Source: CAVRXQ01 sp963849105 (GTDB lineage: Bacteria > Actinomycetota > Acidimicrobiia > Acidimicrobiales > Bog-793). From it: 64,000 nt of DNA. The stretch is from contig CAWKGD010000001.1 of NCBI GenBank assembly GCA_963849105.1, positions 199,303 through 263,302 of the forward strand. Reading direction: 5' to 3'. The notes beneath the pieces were generated by a model. It was not told where the DNA came from and ran no database searches. It saw nothing but the letters and a program-made list of their open reading frames with translations. The translations under genes were made by a program, and so were the position numbers. Every line of letters begins with the position of its first letter. The stretch's first letter is position 1. Shown here one piece after another: positions 27,932-35,144 of the stretch.

Positions 27932-29485
27932 ATGTCCGGACAGCACGCCTTCCCGTTCCTGACGACGCTCATCCTGCTTCCGGCCGGCGCGGCGCTCGTC
28001 ACGCTGCTCATCCCGCGCCGGGCCCGTGGAGCGATCCGCATGGTCGGCATCGCCGCGTCGCTCGGCGTGCTCGGGATCTCGGCGGCGGTCCTTGATCTGT
28101 TCAAGACCCACGACGGCGGCTACCAGATGGTCTCCACCCATCCGTGGATCTCGTCGCTCGGCATCTCGTGGAACCTGGGTGTCGATGGGATCTCGCTGTT
28201 CCTCATGCTGCTGACGGCATTCTTGTTCGTCGTCGCGCTCGTCGGCGCGAACGAGGACCGCGATCAGAAAGCCTTCACCACCTGGATCCTCATCCTCGAA
28301 GCGGGATGCCTGGGTTCGTTCTTGTCGATCGACCTGTTGTTGTTCTTCTTGTTCTTCGAGGCGACGCTCGTACCCGTCTACTTCTTGATCGGCGGGTGGG
28401 GACTCGAGCACCGCGCGCACGCCGCGCTGAAGTTCTTCATCTACACCTTCGCCGGATCCGCCGTGATGCTCGTCGGAATCTTGTCGCTCGTGTCGATCCA
28501 CGCCGGCCAGACCGGGGTGACGACGTTCGACGTGCGAGCGCTGCAGAACACGCACCTTTCTGGCACGGCTGGTGTCTTGTTGTCGCTCTCATTCCTCGCC
28601 GCTTTTGCGGTGAAGGCACCGATCTTCCCGTTCCACACATGGTCGCCCGCCGCCTACCGCGAGGCGCCGCTGGCGGGATCGGTGCTGCTCGCCGGGATCA
28701 TGGCAAAGATCGGTACGTACGGGATCATCCGCTTCAATTTGGGTTTGTTTCCCCACGCGACGGTCGTGCTGGCGCCGGTGTTCTTGTCGCTCGGCGTCGC
28801 CGGCATCCTCTATGGCGCCATCGTCGCCGCGGTGCAGCGCGACTTGAAACGCCTCGTCGCCTTCAGCTCGCTCTCGCACATCGGCTTCATCGTCGTCGGC
28901 GCCTTCGCGCTCTCGGGTGAGTCGGTGTCAGGCGCCGTGTTGCAGATGGTGAACCACGGCATCCTGATCGCCGCGCTGTTCCTGCTCGTGGCGATGATCT
29001 CGCGGCGCGGCAACACGTTGTCGGTCGAAGGGCTCGGCGGACTGCAACGCAAGGCGCCGAAGCTCGCCGCGATCTTCATAGTCGTCGTCCTGGCCTCGAT
29101 CGGCGTGCCGGGGCTGAACGGCTTCATCGGCGAGTTCCTCATCTTGTCGGGGACGTTCCTTGTTCACCGCTGGTGGGCGATCGTCGCCGTCGTCGGCGTC
29201 ATCCTCGCTGCGGTGTACTTCCTCTGGGCCTATCAGCAGCTCTTCCACGGTCCCGAGGGCACGATCGCCAAGCGACCGTTTGCGGAGATCAGCTGGCGCG
29301 AGGCGGCGGTCGTCGCGCCGTTGGTCGGCCTGATCGTCTTTTTGGGCGTCTGGCCGAAGCCAGTCCTCGACCGGATCACGCCGTCGGTCGACCAACTCGT
29401 CAACCGCGTCGAGGTCGTCGGCCACCAGCACGTCCCGCTCAACGCGCGCCCCGTGCTCACTTCGCACGCAAAGGCACGGTCGTGA
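27932..29485 (+). CDS. nuoM: NADH-quinone oxidoreductase subunit M
   Basis: Antiporter-like membrane subunit of 517 residues. Key features: the channel Glu in FFEATLVPVYFLIG, the lysine in AFAVKAPIFPFHTWSPAAYREAP, and QRDLKRLVAFSSLSHIGFI. ATG 27932 follows the nuoL stop by two bases; the stop overlaps the nuoN GTG. Confidence 0.97.
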   Translation: MSGQHAFPFLTTLILLPAGAALVTLLIPRRARGAIRMVGIAASLGVLGISAAVLDLFKTHDGGYQMVSTHPWISSLGISWNLGVDGISLFLMLLTAFLFVVALVGANEDRDQKAFTTWILILEAGCLGSFLSIDLLLFFLFFEATLVPVYFLIGGWGLEHRAHAALKFFIYTFAGSAVMLVGILSLVSIHAGQTGVTTFDVRALQNTHLSGTAGVLLSLSFLAAFAVKAPIFPFHTWSPAAYREAPLAGSVLLAGIMAKIGTYGIIRFNLGLFPHATVVLAPVFLSLGVAGILYGAIVAAVQRDLKRLVAFSSLSHIGFIVVGAFALSGESVSGAVLQMVNHGILIAALFLLVAMISRRGNTLSVEGLGGLQRKAPKLAAIFIVVVLASIGVPGLNGFIGEFLILSGTFLVHRWWAIVAVVGVILAAVYFLWAYQQLFHGPEGTIAKRPFAEISWREAAVVAPLVGLIVFLGVWPKPVLDRITPSVDQLVNRVEVVGHQHVPLNARPVLTSHAKARS

Positions 29486-31035
29486 TCGCCGCCCTGTCGC
29501 CGCTTTTCGCCGCGACCCAGATCCCGCTGCCGCGCATCGACTACACGGCGATTCTTCCCGAGCTCTTCCTGCTCGGCGGGGCTCTCGTTTTGATCACGAT
29601 GGCGGCGCTGTTCACGCGTCAGCCGCCGACGTCGGCGTACGCGACCGTGACGATCGGTGCGGGTATCGCGGCCCTCGTCACCTCGCTGTTGCTATGGCAC
29701 GACGTGAACTCGCACGGAGCGTTCACGACGATCGCCCATTCGGTGAACGTCGACGGGTTCGCGGTCTTCTTCCTCGTGCTCGTCTCATCGGTGCTCATCG
29801 TCGCGACCATCCTCGGCCAGGGATATCTGAGCCGCGAGGGGATCGTCGGTTGTGAGTACTACGCGCTCGCACTCATCTCGGCATCCGGGGCGATGCTGAT
29901 GGCGACAGCGAACGACCTCATCTTGATCTTCCTGTCGCTCGAAGTGCTCTCGATCCCGCTGTATGTCATGGCGGGCTTCGACCGCCGTCGTGCTTCTTCA
30001 CAGGAAGCCGCGATCAAGTACTTCGTGCTGGGGGCGTTCTCCTCGGCGATCTTCGTCTACGGCGTCGCCCTCGTCTACGGCGCGACCGGCTCGACGAATC
30101 TTCCCGAGATCGGTGCCTTCCTGGCGCACAACGTCATCACTTCGAATGGCGTCTTACTGGCGGGCATGGGCCTGTTGCTCGTCGGTTTCGGCTTCAAGAT
30201 CGCCGCCGTGCCGTTTCACATGTGGACGCCGGACGTCTATCAGGGGGCGCCGACGCCGGCGACCGGATTCATGGCGGCGATGGCGAAGGCCGGTGGTTTC
30301 GCGGCGTTGCTGCGCGTTTTCGTCTCGACGTTCCCGACGCTGCGCAGCGACTGGCAACCAGTGGTCTGGGTGCTCGCCGTGCTCACCCTGCTCGTCGGTG
30401 CCGCGGCCGCGCTCGTCCAGCGCGACGTGAAGCGGATGCTCGCCTACTCGTCGATCAACCACGCCGGCTTCGTGTTATTGGGTCTGCAGGCGGCGACGAC
30501 GAAAGGCGTTGCGGCGAGCGTTTACTACGTCTTCACGTACGCCTTCATGACCCTCGGCGCATTCGCCGTTGTCGAACTCGTCGGCGGGAAGGGCGATCGC
30601 AAACACGACCTCGAGGACTACCGGGGCCTCGCGCGCAACAACCCTGTGCTCGCGACGACGTTCGCGGTGTTGCTGCTCGCGCAGGCCGGCGTGCCGTTCA
30701 CGACCGGGTTCTTCGCCAAGGTGTACGTCGTCGAGGCGGCCGTCGGCGCGCACTCTTACGCGCTCGCCGTGATCGCGATGGCCTCGGCGGCGATCGCGGT
30801 GTTCTTCTATCTGCGCGTCGTGCTCGTCATGTTCCTCGCCGAGCCGCAGGTCGCCTACGCGTCCAATGGCGAGGAATCACACGTTTTGGCGTCGGAGCCC
30901 CCGCGGCCGATCCTCGGTGTTGCGGCGATGGTTGCGGTCGGGATCTTCCTCACCCTTGGCGTGACGGTCGTCTTCGGGATCTGGCCGGCGCCGCTCGTCG
31001 ACTTCGCGCGCCAGGCGACGCTGATCTTCCACTGA
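29482..31035 (+). CDS. nuoN: NADH-quinone oxidoreductase subunit N
   Basis: Third antiporter-like subunit, 517 residues, start GTG 29482 within the nuoM stop. Conserved: FLSLEVLSIPLYVMAGF, SQEAAIKYFVLGAFSSAIF, GFGFKIAAVPFHMWTPDVYQ and QRDVKRMLAYSSINHAGF. Last gene of the complete 14-gene operon; the convergent yajQ gene ends eight bases beyond, so any terminator must be shared and none is obvious. Confidence 0.97.
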   Translation: MIAALSPLFAATQIPLPRIDYTAILPELFLLGGALVLITMAALFTRQPPTSAYATVTIGAGIAALVTSLLLWHDVNSHGAFTTIAHSVNVDGFAVFFLVLVSSVLIVATILGQGYLSREGIVGCEYYALALISASGAMLMATANDLILIFLSLEVLSIPLYVMAGFDRRRASSQEAAIKYFVLGAFSSAIFVYGVALVYGATGSTNLPEIGAFLAHNVITSNGVLLAGMGLLLVGFGFKIAAVPFHMWTPDVYQGAPTPATGFMAAMAKAGGFAALLRVFVSTFPTLRSDWQPVVWVLAVLTLLVGAAAALVQRDVKRMLAYSSINHAGFVLLGLQAATTKGVAASVYYVFTYAFMTLGAFAVVELVGGKGDRKHDLEDYRGLARNNPVLATTFAVLLLAQAGVPFTTGFFAKVYVVEAAVGAHSYALAVIAMASAAIAVFFYLRVVLVMFLAEPQVAYASNGEESHVLASEPPRPILGVAAMVAVGIFLTLGVTVVFGIWPAPLVDFARQATLIFH

Positions 31036-31042
31036 GGAAGCG

Positions 31043-31531
31043 CTAGTCGCGGAAGTTCCCGAACTGGAGCGGGATGCCCAGGTCCTCTCCCTTCAGCTTC
31101 GCGATCACCGCCTGCAGGTCGTCGCGCTTTTTCCCAGAGACGCGCACCTGATCGCCCTGGGACTGGGACGAGACGCCCTTTAAGTTCATGTCCTTCACGA
31201 TCTTGTTGATCTTCTTCGCGTGATCGGCGCCGATGCCGGCCTTCAGCGCGACGTGCTGGCGAACCGTCCCCTTCGCCGCCTCTTCGACCTTTCCGTAATC
31301 GAGGGCCTTCAGCGACACCTGGCGACGGACGAGCTTTTCTTCGAGGACCTGGGTGAGGGCGCGCAGCCGGTCCTGCGTGGGCGCGGCGAGCTCGATGTCG
31401 TCCTTGTTCAGCTCCACCGAGGAGCCGGTGTTCTTGAAGTCGAAGCGGGTGGCCACCTCGCGGGACGCTTGGTCGACGGCGTTTCGCACCTCTTGCATGT
31501 CGATCTCTGAGGTGACGTCAAAGGTCGGCAT
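31043..31531 (-). CDS. yajQ: YajQ family nucleotide-binding protein
   Basis: 162 residues with two ferredoxin-like domains in the YajQ family; some members bind cyclic di-GMP and act in signalling, most are uncharacterised. Family marks: MPTFDVTSEIDMQEVRNAVD, RFDFKN near residue 30, LKALDYGKVEEAAKGTVRQ and the end GIPLQFGNFRD. Full length. It is convergent with nuoN and divergent from tRNA-Tyr. Confidence 0.95.
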   Translation of the reverse strand: MPTFDVTSEIDMQEVRNAVDQASREVATRFDFKNTGSSVELNKDDIELAAPTQDRLRALTQVLEEKLVRRQVSLKALDYGKVEEAAKGTVRQHVALKAGIGADHAKKINKIVKDMNLKGVSSQSQGDQVRVSGKKRDDLQAVIAKLKGEDLGIPLQFGNFRD

Positions 31532-31608
31532 CGCGACGCGCTCCTCTCTTGCTCACGCCGCAGCGAATTCCTCGATCCGTTCGGGATCCGGTATCGTCGG
31601 CGCCTCGC

Positions 31609-31690
31609 GGGTCGGTACCCAAGCGGACAACGGGAGCAGACTGTAAATCTGCCGGCTCAGCCTTCGTAGGTTCGAATCCTACCCGGCCCA
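31609..31690 (+). tRNA. tRNA-Tyr (anticodon GTA)
   Basis: 82-nt class II tRNA with the long variable arm. Acceptor stem GGGTCGG pairs with CCGGCCC (one G-U), anticodon stem GCAGA/TCTGC with GTA at 31643-31645, and a T arm GTAGG-TTCGAAT-CCTAC. The discriminator base is A at 31690 and CCA is not encoded. Confidence 0.97.
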
Positions 31691-32088
31691 CCTGCACGAA
31701 TGCCGAGGCTGGTGTACCCGAGCGATCGCGACCTTTGTCTCTTGGGGTGGACCGCGCGCCTCGCAAGTCGCAGTTCATTCCGCGTGATGAGGAAATCATC
31801 CGTGATCGACGCGCCGCGCCAGATCTGCTTCGCACCCGGGAGCGTCGCCTTGTCTGCGGAATGCTCCATCGCCGCCGTCCATCGACGTCCACGAGCCTGT
31901 ACGCGCTGTAAAGGGACGGCGCGTCGTCAGCGAAGCTGAGTACCAACCCGACGCCCGTGGCGTCGACCACCGCCGAGTCGGATCGTCCCTCGTCACGGGC
32001 CGTGTGGCCGGTGGGAGACCGTAGGCAGGTCGACAGGTCCTTAGTTTGGGACGTTGCGCCCTGTCGGCCGGTAACGAACCTTCCTACC
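31691..32088 (+). other. intergenic stretch, no gene supported
   Basis: About 400 bp between tRNA-Tyr and the next small reading frame. Open frames exist on both strands, but none has a recognisable start signal, family motif or consistent third-position G+C bias. I see no repeat, hairpin with a T tract, or RNA family. It could hold decayed coding sequence. Confidence 0.4.
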
Positions 32089-32331
32089 GTGAACGCCGTG
32101 GTGACGGTAAAAGAGCGCGAGCGGGTTCTCGAAGAGATGGTGAGGGATTGGGCAGCCGCCGAGTTCGGCTGCGAACCCCGGACCATCGACCGCGCGGTCA
32201 GCGTCGCCGAGCAGGAGCTCCATGGCGGGGAGTCGGTCCTTGGGTCGTGGAGATCGGCGTGCGGGTTCCTGCGGTCCTGGTCGCAGCACCCCTGCCACGC
32301 CGGTCTGTTCCACATGGATCGGTCTGCCTGA
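32089..32331 (+). CDS. hypothetical small protein, 80 residues
   Basis: Open frame starting at GTG 32089 (further GTG starts at 32098 and 32101). The first half looks like folded helical protein: VKERERVLEEMVRDWAAAEF then EPRTIDRAVSVAEQELHGGE; the second half has Trp-rich GSWRSACGFLRSWSQHPC. Codon use is G+C-rich at third positions, supporting coding. I do not recognise a family, and there is no good ribosome binding site. It lies 140 bp before an ABC transporter gene on the same strand. A chance open frame remains possible. Confidence 0.4.
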   Translation: MNAVVTVKERERVLEEMVRDWAAAEFGCEPRTIDRAVSVAEQELHGGESVLGSWRSACGFLRSWSQHPCHAGLFHMDRSA

Positions 32332-32472
32332 TCGCATCGCACTGCGATCTGGAGCGAGGCGCGGTCTCCGCGAAGGGTGCCCAGATTCGCGCGACGATGG
32401 TCCTGCTACGCGAGGCATCAACGAAGGGATTCCGGTGACGAAACGAACCTGCGACGAGGCTCTGGGATCCCG

Positions 32473-33435
32473 GTGATCTCCGTCGAGCGACTGACCAAGC
32501 ACTACGGCTCGACACTCGCCGTTGACGATCTGAGCTTCACCCTGCAACCCGGCATCGTGACGGGGTTCCTCGGTCCGAACGGGTCGGGCAAATCGACGAC
32601 GATGCGGATGATCCTCGATCTCGACCATCCCGATCGTGGACAGGTGCGGATCGCCGGCAAGCCCTACGGCAAGCTGCGCTGGCCGCTTCGCGAGATTTCT
32701 GGTCTTCTCGAGGCGAAGTCCGTCCACCCCGGACGCAGCGCCTACAACCACCTGCTGATGCTCGCCCAGACCAACAGCATCGAGAGGCGGCGCGTCGACG
32801 AAGTCCTCGAGCTGGTCGGCCTCTCGAGCGTCGCCAAAAAGCGCGCCGGGACCTTCTCATTGGGAATGAGCCAGCGTCTCGGCATCGCCGCGGCTCTCCT
32901 CGGTGACCCGCGAATTCTTATTTTCGACGAGCCGGTGAACGGACTCGACCCTGAAGGGATCCGTTGGGTGCGGCTGTTGCTCCGTCATCTCGCATCCGAG
33001 GGCCGGACGGTTTTCGTCTCGAGCCACCTGATGAGCGAGATGGCACTCACCGCCGATCACGTCATCGTGATCGGAAAGGGTCGTCTGATCGCCGACACGC
33101 CGATGCGCGACTTCGTGAGTCAACGCTCCGAAGTGCGCGTGCGGGTGCGCTCGCCGCGACTCGAAGAACTCGTCACAATGTTGCGCGACCGACCCGGAGT
33201 CGGCGTCGAGACGAAGGACGGGACGGCGGAGATCACCGGGGTGCAGGCATCCGAGATCGGCGATCTCGCCGCGTCGCACGGGATCGCGATCCATGAACTC
33301 ACGCCCGTGACCGTCTCGCTCGAAGAGGCGTTCATGGAAAGCACCGAAGACTCGGCCGAGTTCCACACCGCAACGGCACCGAGCGCTGCGGAGGCTGTGC
33401 CCGTCCCCTCGAGCGAAAGCGCGGCCGCGCGATGA
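32473..33435 (+). CDS. ABC transporter ATP-binding protein
   Basis: ATPase subunit of an ABC-2/BcrA-like transporter, 320 residues from GTG 32473. Walker A FLGPNGSGKSTT near residue 37, Q-loop region SGLLEAK, signature FSLGMSQRLG, Walker B ILIFDEPVNGLDP, and switch His in SSHLMSE. A C-terminal domain (about 215-290) with alternating strands precedes a disordered Ala/Ser/Glu tail. Its stop overlaps the permease start. BcrA-like systems often export lantibiotics or peptides or help in resistance to them; here that is inference. Confidence 0.93.
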   Translation: MISVERLTKHYGSTLAVDDLSFTLQPGIVTGFLGPNGSGKSTTMRMILDLDHPDRGQVRIAGKPYGKLRWPLREISGLLEAKSVHPGRSAYNHLLMLAQTNSIERRRVDEVLELVGLSSVAKKRAGTFSLGMSQRLGIAAALLGDPRILIFDEPVNGLDPEGIRWVRLLLRHLASEGRTVFVSSHLMSEMALTADHVIVIGKGRLIADTPMRDFVSQRSEVRVRVRSPRLEELVTMLRDRPGVGVETKDGTAEITGVQASEIGDLAASHGIAIHELTPVTVSLEEAFMESTEDSAEFHTATAPSAAEAVPVPSSESAAAR

Positions 33436-34292
33436 GCGTCGCCGAAGCCAGCGTCGCGCCCGAGACACCGAAAGACGCGCCCGCGCAGAAGGACTATCCG
33501 GGGCACTACGGCCCGATCCAGCTCATCGAGTCTGAGTGGACGAAGTTGCGCAGCGTCCGATCGACCACGCGCACACTGGTAATCACGATCGTCGTCGTGA
33601 TCGGAATCGGAGCCATCGCCACCGCGGTCACCGCGGCGCACTGGGACAACGGCATCAACCGCATCGGTTTCGACCCCACCCAGCGAAGCCTCGCGGGATT
33701 GTTCTTCGGGCAGATCGCGATCGGGGTTCTCGGCGTGCTCGTGATCACTGGCGAGTACTCCTCTGGCACGATCCGCGCGACCCTCGCCGCAGCGCCGAAC
33801 CGGCCGCTCGTGCTGGCCTGCAAAGCGGCGGTGTACGGATTCGTCACGCTCGTCACGAGCGAGATCATCACGTTCGTCGCGTTCTTCGTCGGCCAGGATC
33901 TTCTCAAGGGAACGACTCCCTACGCCACCCTCGGTCAACCGGGGGTGTTGCGCGCCGTCGCAGGCTCTGGCCTTGTCCTGACGATGATGGGGCTGTTCGC
34001 CCTCGGCCTGGGGGCGATCATCCGCCACACGGCGGGGGCTATCTTCGCCTACGTCGCGATCCTTCTCGTCCTGCCGCTCATCCTGCAGGCGTTCCCCGTC
34101 TCCGTGCAGCACGACCTGTTGAAGTTCATGCCCCTTTTGATCGGGGAGCACATGGGATCGACCCTCGCGACGGATCAGGATTTCGGCAATGCTCCGCTGT
34201 TCACGCAGTGGGCGGGGTTTGCGATCATCTGTGGCTACACGGGGTTCTTGTTGGTGCTCGGGGGATTCCTCTTCAAACGCCGCGACGCTTAG
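33432..34292 (+). CDS. ABC-2 family permease
   Basis: 286-residue membrane protein coupled by ATGA overlap to the preceding ATPase. An N-terminal polar stretch of about 30 residues precedes the typical ESEWTKLRSVRSTTRT entry into helix 1; about six helices follow, with ITGEYSSGTIRATLAAAPNR between helices 2 and 3, a segment common to actinobacterial ABC-2 permeases. Ends FLFKRRDA. Substrate unknown. Confidence 0.9.
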   Translation: MSVAEASVAPETPKDAPAQKDYPGHYGPIQLIESEWTKLRSVRSTTRTLVITIVVVIGIGAIATAVTAAHWDNGINRIGFDPTQRSLAGLFFGQIAIGVLGVLVITGEYSSGTIRATLAAAPNRPLVLACKAAVYGFVTLVTSEIITFVAFFVGQDLLKGTTPYATLGQPGVLRAVAGSGLVLTMMGLFALGLGAIIRHTAGAIFAYVAILLVLPLILQAFPVSVQHDLLKFMPLLIGEHMGSTLATDQDFGNAPLFTQWAGFAIICGYTGFLLVLGGFLFKRRDA

Positions 34293-34388
34293 ACGCCATC
34301 TCGACCTCGCGACGCGCCCCAGCGAGGAAATCCCGATGCGCCTGCACTACGGACTCGGCAGTTTCGCTGCTCGGCTATACCCCCTGCT

Positions 34389-35144
34389 GTGAGCGACCGC
34401 CGCTTGCTGGGCTTTGTGTTTTGCGCGCTTGCGCTTTGCGCCTGGTGCGGCTGGGTGAGCGGATTCCACCGCTCCACGGCACCTGCTGTTGCGACGTGGG
34501 CGATCTCGCTTCTCGCCATCGCAAGCGTCAACGTCATGCTTTGGCGGGGCAGGCGCGGTCGCCAACCTGGTTGGCACCTGCGCCCAGCAGATGACCCCTG
34601 GCCACGACGCAAGTGGCTTCGGCGTCGCTACGTGTTGGCGGGAATCTCCCCGTGGCTTGGGCTCGCGCTGGTCGTCGTTGTCTGGGAGATCCTCGGAATC
34701 GATACGGGCAGTTCTGAGCCGCACCTCACGATCAGCGCCCTCGCCCAAGCGTTCCGCCTCCTGAACGCCGCACTCCTCCTCGTGTGGATGCTGGCGGGAT
34801 TCGGCTACGGGGTCGCTCGGGCGAGGGCTCCGGTTCTCTCCCCACCTGCCATGCGCGATCCGAGCGCCGCGGCAGGGGCGGCCTTGGTGAGCGGCTACCC
34901 GGCGGGCACGCACCTGCCGACGGTGACGCTCGGGCTCCTCCTGCCGGCGAACCGAGCCGTCGGCGTCGGCTTCTGGCTGGGCGTCGTGGCTATCGGAGTG
35001 GTGATCGACTTCATCGCCAGGCATTCGGGGGGGTACCTCGCGAATGCTGGAGAACTGCTGCGGTTCGTCACTTCTTCCATGGCAGGAAGGGTCGTGTTGA
35101 TCGCGGCGTGGACCTTCGCTGGATGGCACCTGTTCGCCTATTGA
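34389..35144 (+). CDS. polytopic membrane protein, unknown function
   Basis: 251 residues with about six hydrophobic segments (near 6-24, 32-48, 82-100, 118-138, 180-212 and 228-248). No motif I recognise; a basic Trp/Arg-rich loop (residues 52-78) faces the cytoplasm by the positive-inside rule. GTG 34389 lacks a ribosome binding site, but TATACC ends seven bases upstream, suggesting a leaderless message. Its last 77 bp overlap the 3' end of the convergent membrane-protein gene, and both frames look genuine. Confidence 0.65.
   Translation: MSDRRLLGFVFCALALCAWCGWVSGFHRSTAPAVATWAISLLAIASVNVMLWRGRRGRQPGWHLRPADDPWPRRKWLRRRYVLAGISPWLGLALVVVVWEILGIDTGSSEPHLTISALAQAFRLLNAALLLVWMLAGFGYGVARARAPVLSPPAMRDPSAAAGAALVSGYPAGTHLPTVTLGLLLPANRAVGVGFWLGVVAIGVVIDFIARHSGGYLANAGELLRFVTSSMAGRVVLIAAWTFAGWHLFAY

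Noticed and set aside
31518..32342. A minus-strand frame over tRNA-Tyr containing VGRVGFEPTKAEPADLQSA
   Set aside because: This peptide is the translated reverse complement of a tRNA, a well-known false annotation.
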